From positions 989,106 through 1,053,105 of the forward strand of contig VUYV01000100.1 in assembly GCA_008711295.1 (NCBI GenBank): a stretch of DNA of 64,000 nucleotides, in the 5' to 3' direction. The translations under genes were made by a program, and so were the position numbers. Positions 49,001 through 60,130 of this stretch are shown here, piece after piece. Each line of letters begins with the position of its first letter. Position 1 is the first letter of the stretch. The notes beneath the pieces were generated by a model, which was not told the DNA's origin, did no database searches, and saw only the letters and a list, made by a program, of their open reading frames with translations. This DNA comes from Anarhynchus alexandrinus. Taxonomy: Eukaryota > Chordata > Aves > Charadriiformes > Charadriidae.

Positions 49001-50842
49001 GTATTTGTAAAAGCTAAAAAGCTAAAATCATTTCAGGCCAAAGCAAGCTCAAGTAAATCCTAAGGCCTTACGCTGCCAGATGAGTACAAGGCCTACGGCC
49101 TTTATTAGTGTTGGCAAAGACCATATTCAACGAGCTACACTAGTACACAGGAAACATATCACTTCTATCCTGCTGTGTTCAAGAAGCTTTTTGGTATAAT
49201 GACATTAATAATTTTTTCACCAAATGTTTGCTCTGGAGAATAACAATTATATTTACAAATGGATAACAGGCTGGAACTCCTTTAGAAATGTGCTTAAACA
49301 TGTTAGTTAAAGACTTGAAACTCCCTGAATTGTATCTCAAGGAGTAACAGAAACTGGGGAGTGAATGCTCTTTTAACCTGGAAATGATGCAGGCATCTAA
49401 ATTCATGGCTTCCTGATATTCTCCTTCTTTCTGACAGAGACTCCAGAAACATGTATCTGCTAGACTCAGCTCATACTTATTAAATTATGTTAATGACTGA
49501 TGGACAAATCAGCCCATTAAATGTATTTTCCTTTTTGGCACAAGTACAGGTGGTGTAAGTGTTTCTTCATGCACCTTTGTACCTTGTTGCTTTCAAAGAG
49601 TAGATTTATATATTCCCACCTAGAAAAACAATCTGGTTTATGCCTCCTTGCATAAAGTGCTAAAGCAAGAAGTAGCTATAAAAGCAAATCTTTATTTAAT
49701 GTAGGGCATATTGCAATTTAGAGGTTTTTATCTGTGACATAATCCATTTATTTTGTTAGAAAACAGTATACCAGGCATTCTGTACTGGGCACTCTTTCAT
49801 ACTTGATTGTGATGACCTAACATCCTTTGCAAGATTTCCAGGTGAAGACTGGAGATACATTAGGCAAAGCCCCAAAGGGAAATGGAGGAAGCTGACATTG
49901 CATCTGCTTGGAGGAGGTATGGTTCTCTTTGTAACATCAGTGACTTCCTTTAATAATTTTCAATACTGAAAGTTCTAAAAATACAACAGAGCCTCCAAGA
50001 TCAATACAAATCAGCTCAGTACTGATGAAAATGAACAATGACCTATATTATACCTTCTGAAAAAGAAGTCTATCACTTTTTATTCATGCACTTACATATA
50101 TTTTGTTCAGGAGTTCTTTCTCACACTTTCTGGGCACTCAAAGTGCTATATCTTTTTATTGTTAATCCTGAAACTTGGAGTCTTATGTTCATCTCAACTG
50201 ATAAGAAAACTCAGCCAATGAATGTCTGCTGGAAATATCTTTAAATTTAGTCATTTCTATTCCTAGAGTATCTGAGCTGATGAACAGGATAAGAACAAGA
50301 CGGCTTTGTTATTTTAAAAAATAAACCAAGTTGTGAAGAAGTATTCCATGCTGATTATGTCATGAAGTTTCCAGCAAGATATTACAGGGCACTGAAACAC
50401 TGTTTATGCTTAATGATATTAGCACTTTCTTGAGTATTTTCTTTTCTGAACCCTTTTAAGTTCTTATTTGGGCTTATTCAGTTAAAAATTCCTGTAATCT
50501 CTGTGGGTTGAAAAAAGAAGTTTTTTGGTATACCAAAAAAACAACAAAGAAGTTGATGTTGGTATGCGTAGAAGAAAGCTCAGATGCTCCAAATCTCTCT
50601 TTTTGTGGATGCCATCCTGAGATCTGAAGAGTTATGTTAGGGTTGAGAAGACTATTCCTTCATGATCAATTATTTCCTGTGAACAAAAGGAAGTTATACA
50701 TAATATAAATTTTCTCTCTGTCAGTGTGATTTTGTGATACGCTAACTAGCTTTGACAGGTGATTGATACAGAATTCAAAAGCTGGACATCTGACAAAATC
50801 CCAAGTTCATCAAAATTAGGAACAGTTTTCTTCTATTAAGTG
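46091..50842. other. Non-coding stretch, no gene recognised
   Basis: It contains a purine-rich block at about 46,900-47,120, a 13-bp direct repeat GATTACAGATAAT at 47,330-47,342 and 47,358-47,370, and unique-looking A/T-rich DNA. No gene is supported. Confidence 0.55.
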
Positions 50843-51029
50843 ACACAATTTTGGGTTTTGCGATAATGGGATGGCCTACATGGCATCAGGCTTGCTGGCA
50901 TCAGATGGTATTCACCTTTCTCAAAGGGGGAAGAGGGTCTTTGCTCATGAGCTGGCGGGGCTCACTGGCAGAGCTTTAAACAGGGCTTGAAGGAGGAGAG
51001 GGATAATACCTTTCTATAATTCTATGATT
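50843..51029 (+). mobile_element. Minimal CR1 deletion derivative (ORF1 C-terminus joined to 3' terminus)
   Basis: Only about 187 bases long, this copy starts inside the ORF1 esterase and continues past the ORF1 stop to about 51,006. It then jumps directly to the last 20 or so bases of CR1 ('CTTTCTATAATTCTATGATT'). It therefore lacks all of ORF2 and nearly all of the 3' UTR. It aligns to 30,245-30,396 of the larger element with about 18 mismatches over about 147 bases by hand count. No target-site duplication is evident. Confidence 0.85.
50847..50990 (+). pseudogene. CR1 ORF1 C-terminal fragment, frame intact
   Basis: A 48-codon fragment ends in TGA at 50,988-50,990 with no internal stop. 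It reads 'NFGFCDNGMAYM', then 'SDGIHLSQRGKRVFAHELAG', then '..RALNRA'. It carries the Asp (50,904) and His (50,913) of the last SGNH esterase block. Block I with the nucleophilic Ser and the 'HVGGN' block are missing because the copy is 5'-truncated. It has no start codon in context and is certainly non-functional. Its undamaged frame contrasts with the several breaks in the copy at 29.5 kb. Confidence 0.88.
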
Positions 51030-54000
51030 AACTTCACGGTTTCTACCACTAGTTATTACTTGTTATTATCCCTTTTTATTTGCATTTTGAGGAAATCTAA
51101 GACTTTTAAGAAATCCTTGAAGAGGTCCATTAGGAAAGACACACATTTTATTTGTCTGCTGTTTGCATTGTCTCAGAAAAATCAATGCTTTGCTTTAGTA
51201 TTATAATTTTTTTAATTCTTTCTAATGTGATAGCATTTATGCAGAACTTGGAATGCCTCTTTTAAATGTCTTCCTAGAATATGTTATCATAAGAATTTGT
51301 TCCTCCTCTAGTATGATCAGGACTAAAAGCAATAAATACATAACATACCATAAACAACATACCATACGTAACTAAACACACACAACAAAAACAATAAAAG
51401 CCTGACATTTTAAACCCTCATGTAGGAGTCTCAGATGCTTTTACATTGAGCTTTCCTAAGAATGACATAAGAAATTAAGACTAGCAAAGAATAGATACTG
51501 GATTCTAAATGCAGAGAATCACTTGTTAAGCTGAACTGACACACTATTAAAGTTCGAATTGAACTAGGGCAAGTACATTTCCTAGAATACCATAAATAAA
51601 TTGAAGGTGAGGAATCACTGTATAATGAAAGTCATTTCATTAACAAGTCTTACTAGAAAAATGGCACATCACCTAAAATTCATGGATTTTTAGCTATGAT
51701 TAGATAATAGATGCAATGAAAGAAACACATGAAAAACCAAACACATAGTGGAAATCAGACCTCTACTAAGGAACTTTACATGAGAAAGAAATAAATAAGT
51801 TAATAGGGCTCTAGAACCTGCTTCTGAGATTAATAAGACTGAAAAAAAAAGGACTACATTTAATATGATTTCTAACAATGTAATTTCTAGATATAGAGGC
51901 AGTGTGAGATAGACTGATCTTAAATAAACTCATCCTTCTAATTTCATGCAATACAGCCTTTGTGCCTTGTATCAGATAATTGAACCGAGGTTTAGAGTCT
52001 TCCTATATATATACACATATGTATACGTCCACGTGCAGTGGATGTTGACTCTGTCAGGAACTGTTGTGAGCAGGTGAAAAAGTTTCCATTCAGTTTTAAT
52101 GGAAACTAAAAGTAGCATTCTACTGTCTGCCAGTGTTGGTGTATAGGACAGTTCCCTACCCTTGTTTATACTATCTGTTTATAATCTCAGTCCTTTGGAA
52201 GAAAGCAGTGCAAAACCACATCTGAATAGCATCCACGTGGAGTAAAACATTATATTCTACTTAGAATGTGGATCTGTTAGTAATGGCACACGTGTAACTG
52301 AGAAAAGGAATAGACTAGATAACACCTTGAACTTCCTTCTGGATATGCTTTGTTATAAACTGAATGCAAATTCACGTTTGACTAGGATACGAGAAGAATC
52401 ATCAATTTTGTATGGCCACTAATAAATTTGATTTAGTTTCCAACTTTTGATCAGTGATGCCTGACTGCTACAGCAAAATCTTAGCTCTATAGATGAAAGA
52501 TTTTTTTTCTGGTGCACTTGAAATTTTTGGATCATTGTTTCTGATACAATGAAGTAACTTTTGTTGATGTTTTAGATTATGAGTGTATAAGTGACTGTGA
52601 AGTAATCAGTAAGAAACTATGAGCTATTCTCTGATGCAAGGAACCTATCAAAAAATAAAATTCTAAGGTAAAAGGTTTGGTGTTTTAATGAGATCACACT
52701 TGTTATTAAAGATCTAATTTGGTACAAAATTAAAGCAAATTTAAAGTTCCAGAGATATTTGCAGAGTAGATTCTTCTCTTGCCCTTGATTCATTATGTTC
52801 TTTTGACTTTGCTCAAGAGAAAGAGCCAGCGCTGTCCTACTGCAGCCAATCATAAAATTTTACTAAATACCCATAATACTGTACAGTATCTAATGATATT
52901 ATGGATCATTTTTTGTTCATAAATATGAGCCCACACTTTCAAACTATTTGTTCTAGAACATGGGGTTTTTGTGATGACAAATATGCTGTTTAAAATTTTA
53001 ACTAGTGGCATTCATTAAAAAAAGAGGAAACACTTATTGATTTTGTAAGAAGGAAAAAGCAAGAAGTTCTGCTTCTTGTAGGAGTATAAACAACTGCTGT
53101 TCTAGGCAATACTGAGTAACAGCAATGACAACATTATTCATGCCTAGGAAGGTAAGTGTTGGACAGTGTGAAGTCCCATTATTGAAGAATGAGTGGATGG
53201 GTAAAGCAGAACAACATGATATGCTCCTGAGCCTATTTTCTCCTCCTGTTTCTGTCAGTGACATTTTCTCTAATCCCGGCCAAACTGCTCAACCTTTTTG
53301 TCTTAGCCTTTTTTTTTTTTTTTTCTATTTCTTTTTCCTTTTTTTTTTCTGTGAAGCGGGTGCTGTTGTATCTCCTTGCCTGAGACAGCAAGAAGCAATT
53401 TATAAACATGTCTTAATCAGGGTTTCAGTTAAGGTCCGTAGCAGCAAGTTTAGGGTAGTGATGTATATGGCTGGGATTTGAAATGTTTAATTGATGTCTG
53501 TAAAAGATTTTGGGATCTCTGGGAGAAAGGCCAATGACACTGTTTTCTGCCAGCAGCTCACCTTGTGCTATGGGGAACACAAAACAAAGCTGTCAGTACA
53601 GAATGCTGTGTTGATAACCCAACTATAAGCACCTCTGAAATAGATATAACAATGCCAAAGCCTTACAACTGGCTTTGTGCTAACACAGATTAAACCTTAG
53701 CATAGACCAATGTATATGCTTCCTCATTGCTCACCTTTGACCTACATAAACATTTAAAATTCTAGATTTCAGTTTTGGAGACTCTTTTGCTTATATGTAA
53801 GATTTGTGGGGGGTATTATCAGCTTGTTAAAAGGGAACTGCTCTAGTTATGAAACTTGTGATTCAAAATTAGGACAAAATGAGTGCAAAGAAGGGTATTT
53901 TCATTATGTTGAAAGTATTGCCAAATATGCATATTGTAATAAGGTCTATCTTGCATTACAGAAATATATGTAGAAGTTATGTGGGAGACAACATGTTGCT

Positions 54001-55019
54001 AGCCTAGCACTAGTGCTACAAAAGACAGTACGTATCATTTAAAAAGATAGGAACCATCTGATAAAATCTTCTAATTATCACTGAAGAGAACAGCATTGGT
54101 TTGTTCAATTGGGCAAATAAGCAAATGGGTTTATTTATTGCTAATGTGAAATATCAAATATGTTATGGATTATTTTCTTTTTCTATACATGTGCACAACA
54201 TAGGTTTACTAGCAGAGGTTTCTAGTGTCCTTGCCTTTAATCTCCACAGTCATCTTCATCCCCTAAAACAATAACTCGGGCAGCAACAATATGAGCCTGT
54301 AATCAGGTTTTCTGATCTTATTTGTCCCTAGGAAGCATGAGCTGTATTTCAGCTATTCTGTTACCAACAATGTAGCTGGAAAATGCCAGAATTAAAGAGC
54401 TGTAGTTGACTTTGAAGCCTGCTCTTCATCTCACAGCGAGTCTTATGGACTTGAAATGATCTATTCTTTTCCTTCTTTTTACCTGTTCAATGTTGAGTAC
54501 TTTCACTCAGCATTGGGAATGGCCCTGACAGAATCAAATTTACATGCAGGTTAAAAAAAATAAAATTACTAGTTTAAATACTTTTGCATAGACAGGAATT
54601 TTTAGAGGGAATAAAAGTAACATTCTTATTTCAGTCATTTCAATACAACTGCCAGACAATGGATTCATAAGTCATTCCTGAAGCAAACCCATGTAACCAA
54701 CAGATCTTACATGTTTTCCCTTTTCCTCCTCCTCCCTGATGCCACTCTTCTAACTTCTGTCAAATTATCTTATGACTTTCTTGGGACAAGGGCTACCTCA
54801 TACAATGGTTAGAATTACTGAAGTACACAACAGATTACTTAACAAAAGTGTCCCTGACTGGTGCTTTTGTAGCACAGATAATTATTAAGAGTAGCCAGTA
54901 GGCTCCATAATAGCATCTATCTCTTAAAAAGCATGTAGTGGCTTTTGACTTTTTGAAATTGCTACTTCATCATAATAAGAATGCAAACCAGAATGTAATT
55001 CAAAACGGATGGGAATGTT
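51030..55019. other. Non-coding stretch, no gene recognised
   Basis: A/T-rich DNA with a pyrimidine run (53,309-53,349) and (TA)n-type sequence near 52,003-52,026. No coding or repeat family is recognised. Confidence 0.55.
53309..53349. repeat. T-rich pyrimidine tract
   Basis: About 40 bases of T with scattered C and one A. It is low complexity, and its consensus length may be unreliable. Confidence 0.85.
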
Positions 55020-55250
55020 GAGGGGGTTAAAAAGGATGTGCTCCCATTCAGCTGTCATCAGGTGTTAGAGGAGAAAGAGAGAACAATCTTTGCAAACACA
55101 GCTAGTAATGTAGATAAATAATGGATGCAGCTAGTGGCCTGAATGCATTTAGAGAATCCCAGCTGCTCCACTCAGTGTTTAATAGGCTGGAGGTGCAATT
55201 TCTTGCTACATAAATATTCAATATATTCCTACAGACTTGCCACATAGGTG
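55020..55250. promoter_or_regulatory. Candidate conserved non-coding element
   Basis: The section reads as unique, repeat-free sequence with SOX-like AACAATCTTTG (about 55,082) and CAGCTG-type E-boxes (about 55,050 and 55,161), plus ATAAATATTCAATAT downstream. Motif presence alone is weak evidence. Confidence 0.18.
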
Positions 55251-58072
55251 TAAACAACAATCAGCATAAAGAGGGACATAAATGTTTATTATAGGCTTCA
55301 TTTTTAGCTAACAGATGCTCAGTGAAAAGGCTGAAAGTTAAGGTAAAAAAGATGACTTGGGAAAACTTATCAATCACAAAAAATGCTATAAAAGCAGCTT
55401 CATACGTACGAGGATTTTATCTGCAGGAGATTTGTTCCAGTTATTGCAAGAAAGAGCCAGTTAGCAGTATACTTACATCAATGCAAATGTCTTGTGGTGG
55501 ATAGAGAAAGCTGAAGTTTGGGATGATATGACTTTGATTCTCTATACTTATAGTTAGGCTTTTTTCTGGAATTTTCCAAAACTCTCCCTTAGTATGCAGC
55601 TTCACAGGAAACTTTGCTTATGTTCAGCTGTTCAGGAAGTAACAAGGATATTTTCACAAATCATAAATTTAGTGCGTAATGCCAAATTTGCCTTAAGAAA
55701 TGCGTGTTCAAGGAAGGGTGAAGTGAGCATTCACTTATGTTCCTGTTCAGTGGTTCCCAGTCCAGTTCAAGCAGGGGGCGAATGAACTACAGCTTAGGTG
55801 TGTATTCTCTTCTTTGATACTTGCATACTAAGGATGACCTTTATTAATTTTATTAGAAGTAGAGCTAGGCAAGTGTAGCCTATGCTAACTAAAGTGTTTT
55901 ATCTGTCTTTCTTTGTCTTCATCTATAACCAAAATCTCTTAAACTGTCCAGAGGCACAGGTGAGTTACCCGCCTTCTGCTGTAAGGACATACTCTGTAAC
56001 TTTGCTACTCAAACTCACGTTACCTAGTATGACCATTGGTGTTTGAGATCACTACCTTATCTTGATGATTCAGCAGATGGAGAGTTGGTGTAAGGGGAAT
56101 ATTCTCCCTCCTAGGAGGAACTTATTATTTAGAAAAATATATTAAATCTTGATATTCATCTTTTTAAAAAATAAATCAATCACATCTACACTAGAGAGAA
56201 AATTATCAAAGTGCCAATTTCTGCTAACCACCCCTTGGCTCAATTTGAACTTGATCTCCTGGAGCTTAACAGTCTTTTCCTACTAAGTTTTATCAACCTG
56301 TTGTCTGACCACCGGTCAGTCTTTTTTTGCAAATAAACTGCTCAATCAATCTGTAATTCCTCACTTCTACATGGAGAAGTACAACAGGGATTGTAAGGAG
56401 CGGAGGTGATGAATGAGAGTGAAAAAACTGATTGATTTTATGGCTGAGATGTATAAAATTATTATTCATTTGATTATTTTTGTTGCCACAAACATTAGTA
56501 TTATTTCATCAGTAGAAACACTGACATAATTTCAGTTAGGATTTTTCTGGACTTGTGGTGTTTTTGCATGCAGTGTGTGAGATTTTACTTGTATATTTTT
56601 TCCCCTGTGGGTGTTATTTAATAAAGTGTGTGCGTATGTAAAGAAAGCACCAAAGCTTAAAACCTACCAAACACACTGAATTTGTTTAGCAAGGGTATTG
56701 TTGATAAACCACGTAGAATATAGTAGCATTGCGAAAGCTGTTGATTTCTCTTGACAGTAAGCTTTGCGTTTGTTGGAATGTGTTTTTAAGACCAGGTCCT
56801 AAAATAAAGGTAATGCTGCCCAATTAAAAGACTGGGTCTGCTATACACACAGGGTCTTTTTTTGTATTTTAGTAAAGTAAACAAAGGAAGAAAACAAAAC
56901 AAAACAAAACAAAAACCTTCACCCTTTTCTCTCATTTACTGCTCGTTCTTCCGTAGCACTTTCAGTCCAATTTCATTTTTTTCCCACATTAGGTATTGAC
57001 ATCTTGCTACTCCAATGTGTAGCATTAACCATGCCCACTAGCAAAAGTTACTTTTTCCTCATCCTAGAGAGAACAGACATGTGTGAATTCTTCTAAAGTT
57101 AACTGATGAGTACGAGGTTATAACTATGTCTGCACATTTCCTAGAGGTTTGGTACACAGCAATGGCAGCAGCAAGGCACTGTCAGGAGCAGTAGGGACAG
57201 GCTGTTCTCCCACTAGCAGCAAGGGCAGTGACAATGTCTGGCTTTTATGTATGTACGTTGTCCCTATCCAGTCTAAGACCCAGACTTTATGCTGATGATC
57301 TGCACTGCTTTCCTCCTTCCACAACTTTATACACGTTCTCTCCTGCCTTACACGTCTGTGGTGTAAAGCTAAACCAGGGCACCAAGACATTCCTCCTGCA
57401 TCTTTTCGCTCGACACAGGACTTCAATCCTGTTGCCCAAATCTCTATCATTTTCTTGGTATATCAAAAATCTTTTTTCAGGGACACTCCATTCTTTCACA
57501 GAGGATGGTATAAAAAATTCTATACTTATATTGCTGAAAGAGATGGAATTTTGGATCAAAGGCTATAAATGAATTTCAGTCAATTTATACTGACGGAGAT
57601 TCTGAATTCTTAACAATTATTGTCAAGAAACAAGGTTGCAATATGGCAGCCATTAGGTGTGTCACAGCAACAGTAGGCCATGATCTTAGGTCTTTCAACA
57701 CAGAAGATGTTGAAAGATGCTTTTGTTACATCACCTCATGGAGATAATATCTTACACAAAGTTTTTCTTAGAATATATGGTTCTGATAATTTTTTTCTGA
57801 TAGCTGTTAAAAATTAAAGATCAGTCCAAGATAATGGAGCTATGATTCAAATATTAACTTCCCCAAAGGTCAAAAAAGGCTTCAAAATTTGGAAGAGTTC
57901 AGATTATGCCTTTGGTTGAACTTGTTACAGAGTTTCTGGTAAGCCAAGGAGCCTGGTCTGGGTTTGAGCATCCATGAGGTCAGCCTGTACAGAGCTGGAG
58001 TTTATTCTGGAGCCAGGTCTATTCAAAATCCAAATAACTTACAGGCATACTGTTAATCTATACTGAAAGATT
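55251..58072. other. Non-coding stretch, no gene recognised
   Basis: It contains an (AAAAC)n tract (56,891-56,916) and a GC-richer patch at about 57,120-57,440, open in several frames but without an identified domain. Confidence 0.5.
56891..56916. repeat. (AAAAC)n microsatellite
   Basis: About five units of AAAAC, a pentanucleotide array that is the complement type of the TTTTG array at 58.8 kb. Confidence 0.92.
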
Positions 58073-58114
58073 GGGGGGGGGGGGGGGGGGGGGGCGGCTT
58101 TTTTCTTTTTTTTN
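58073..58114. repeat. G22 homopolymer with adjacent T tract and N
   Basis: Twenty-two G (58,073-58,094) are followed by CGGC, a T-rich run and an N at 58,114. Such a G run can form a quadruplex. It is also a classic site of base-calling and polishing error, and the N supports uncertain local consensus. Confidence 0.95.
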
Positions 58115-59629
58115 TGTGGAGGTGGTGGTGGTGTTGTTGCTATAGCATCTTTAGAATTCTATAGAATATAGAAGGCTTCTGAGAAGGAATAGTTACTTAT
58201 TTTTTTGAGGTCAAAACGCATTTGTACTTACTTTACTCTAAGATTTGAGAAAATTCTCTGCCCACCTCCCAAACCAAAGAGACTAATATTGCAGGGGTGA
58301 TTCACAAGTTTCTTCTCTGCTATGATGTAATTTCTAATAAAGCACGCACATCTTGTTTAAATTGTATGAAATAGATTAGTCCATTCACTTGAGATTTTGT
58401 GAGATGAATAAATTCCCGTATATCAACCATGAGATCAGCTTCAATGCAGAGAGATAATATGGCCAGTAATAATTGTTTAGTTGGTGTAGCATTATGCAGT
58501 GTATATAGCTATAATAAATCATACACATTATCGTTATCCCCTCATGTCATCTTCAGCCAAAGTTAATACCTAATCAATTATACCAGACATCAGCATCTTC
58601 CTTCAATTATCTGTGAAAACAGGAAAAATAATTCTGAGGAACCCAGAGCACCCTGATACAAATGTTCACTATTTAAGCCCAGGAAATGTATTGATGTTCC
58701 CACATTTTTGTGTGGTTTGACACTTAGCATTCGTAGCAGGCATTTCCCAATCAATACATATAAACTCTCCGGTTTTCACAGCTAACTTTTTTGTTTTGCT
58801 TTGTTTTGTTTTGTTTTGTTTTCCAGTTGACTTAATGGTAACTCTTCATTCTGTACAACATTGTCAACCCGAGATAAGATGCATAAAAGCTAATGGATTT
58901 TAAAAGCATTAAGAGTGAACACAGTCGAATAACAGCCAAGCAATTTAGTGTTGAGTGGATACTTAATTTCACTGCAAAGTGAGGGGTGCTATGCTCAATG
59001 CCACTGAGAGATCTCACTGTCAAAATTAGATTAATGGGCAAGCTGAATATGAATGAATCAGTAATTTGTCATGGACGGAAACTCTCTGTCTGTATTACAA
59101 GTATTTCTGATCATTATATTCTTTCTCCATTGTTATTTAAAATTCAGATACAGTTAATAAGAATTTATTATATATATAACATGTTTTTACATGAGGACTT
59201 TCAGAGTAATTTGAAAAAGTCATGTGATTTTGTGATTCTATATATTTAATGAACAGAAGAGTATAAATCCTTCACACAGCCACAAACAATCTGACCAGGA
59301 ACAGTTATAATTTAGCTTGTAGTATGGCATATATAAGGCAGTACTGGCAGTGTTTCTATTCTCAGGAGAAGCCATGACTGATTTTAGATGAAGTTACCTC
59401 TCACCTTGTATTCCATGAACTTGCTTTTTTCAACTTCTAAAAATAAAACAAAGCAAACAATAAATAAATTTTTAAAAATTAATAAGTGGTAGAAAATCAT
59501 GTCACAAGCTATTAATACTGGCTGTTTTTTCAGTTCTTGATACAAATACCAAGACTGGCTGTAAATATTCTGACAATGTTTCTTCAAAGAGATCACACAG
59601 TGAATTAATTTGTGAGAATTTAGTCTAGT
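58115..59629. other. Non-coding stretch, no gene recognised
   Basis: A (GGT)n-like patch lies just after the N, then A/T-rich sequence with a possible small conserved patch at about 58,480-58,600 (TTATCGTTATCC, CCTAATCAATTATACC) and the (TTTTG)n array. No gene is supported. Confidence 0.5.
58788..58823. repeat. (TTTTG)n microsatellite
   Basis: About six TTTTG pentamers with one GC interruption. Confidence 0.93.
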
Positions 59630-60130
59630 GCTGTTGCCCACAAGTGTACCCTACAGGCAGGGCTATGCCACTTGTGTGAAAATCAGTTTGGGACCAAGAA
59701 CCATGGAGCAGCCATTAGTTGCTCTCATAGTCCCATATGCAGTCTCTCCACCTGGGGACCCCTGGGGTTAGACCTAAGCAGGCAGGAGAAGGTGGTGGAG
59801 GAGGAACCATCTGCACAGCTCAGGAACCAGGAGGAAGTTCTGAGGTGGCCACTTATCTCTTGCCCTTTGTCCTCAGTCTTGCATGGACAAGTCCCCACTC
59901 CTACACTGAGCTGAAGAAACAGTGGTAAGGACACCACAGAGGAGAGCAAGACAGTTGGATGAACACATGGCTGCAGAGCAGAGCATTGCGCTGGTGACAA
60001 ATGCCTTGGCATTGGGTGTCGCAGCACAGACTCTCCAGACCACGCACAGAGCCTTCGTCATCTCTGTCAATATGGATCAAGAGGCAGATTAGCCAGTTTT
60101 TCCTTGTTTTGTGTGCCTCTGGATGATCAA
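59630..60130. other. Unidentified GC-richer patch, open in several frames
   Basis: About 500 bases are clearly richer in G+C than the flanks and open in overlapping frames on both strands. One forward frame at about 59,970-60,090 reads 'AEQSIALVTNALALGVAAQ' and onward to a TAG. I do not recognise the peptide or a repeat consensus. It may be an old retroelement segment, an exon-like or lncRNA segment, or simply a local GC island. No splice sites or start context decide between these. Confidence 0.25.

Noticed and set aside
57228..57572. A 'YADD' tetrapeptide (about 57,288-57,299) that looks like a reverse transcriptase motif
   Set aside because: None of the flanking RT blocks is present, the frame starts nearby without any retroelement context, and four residues are expected by chance.
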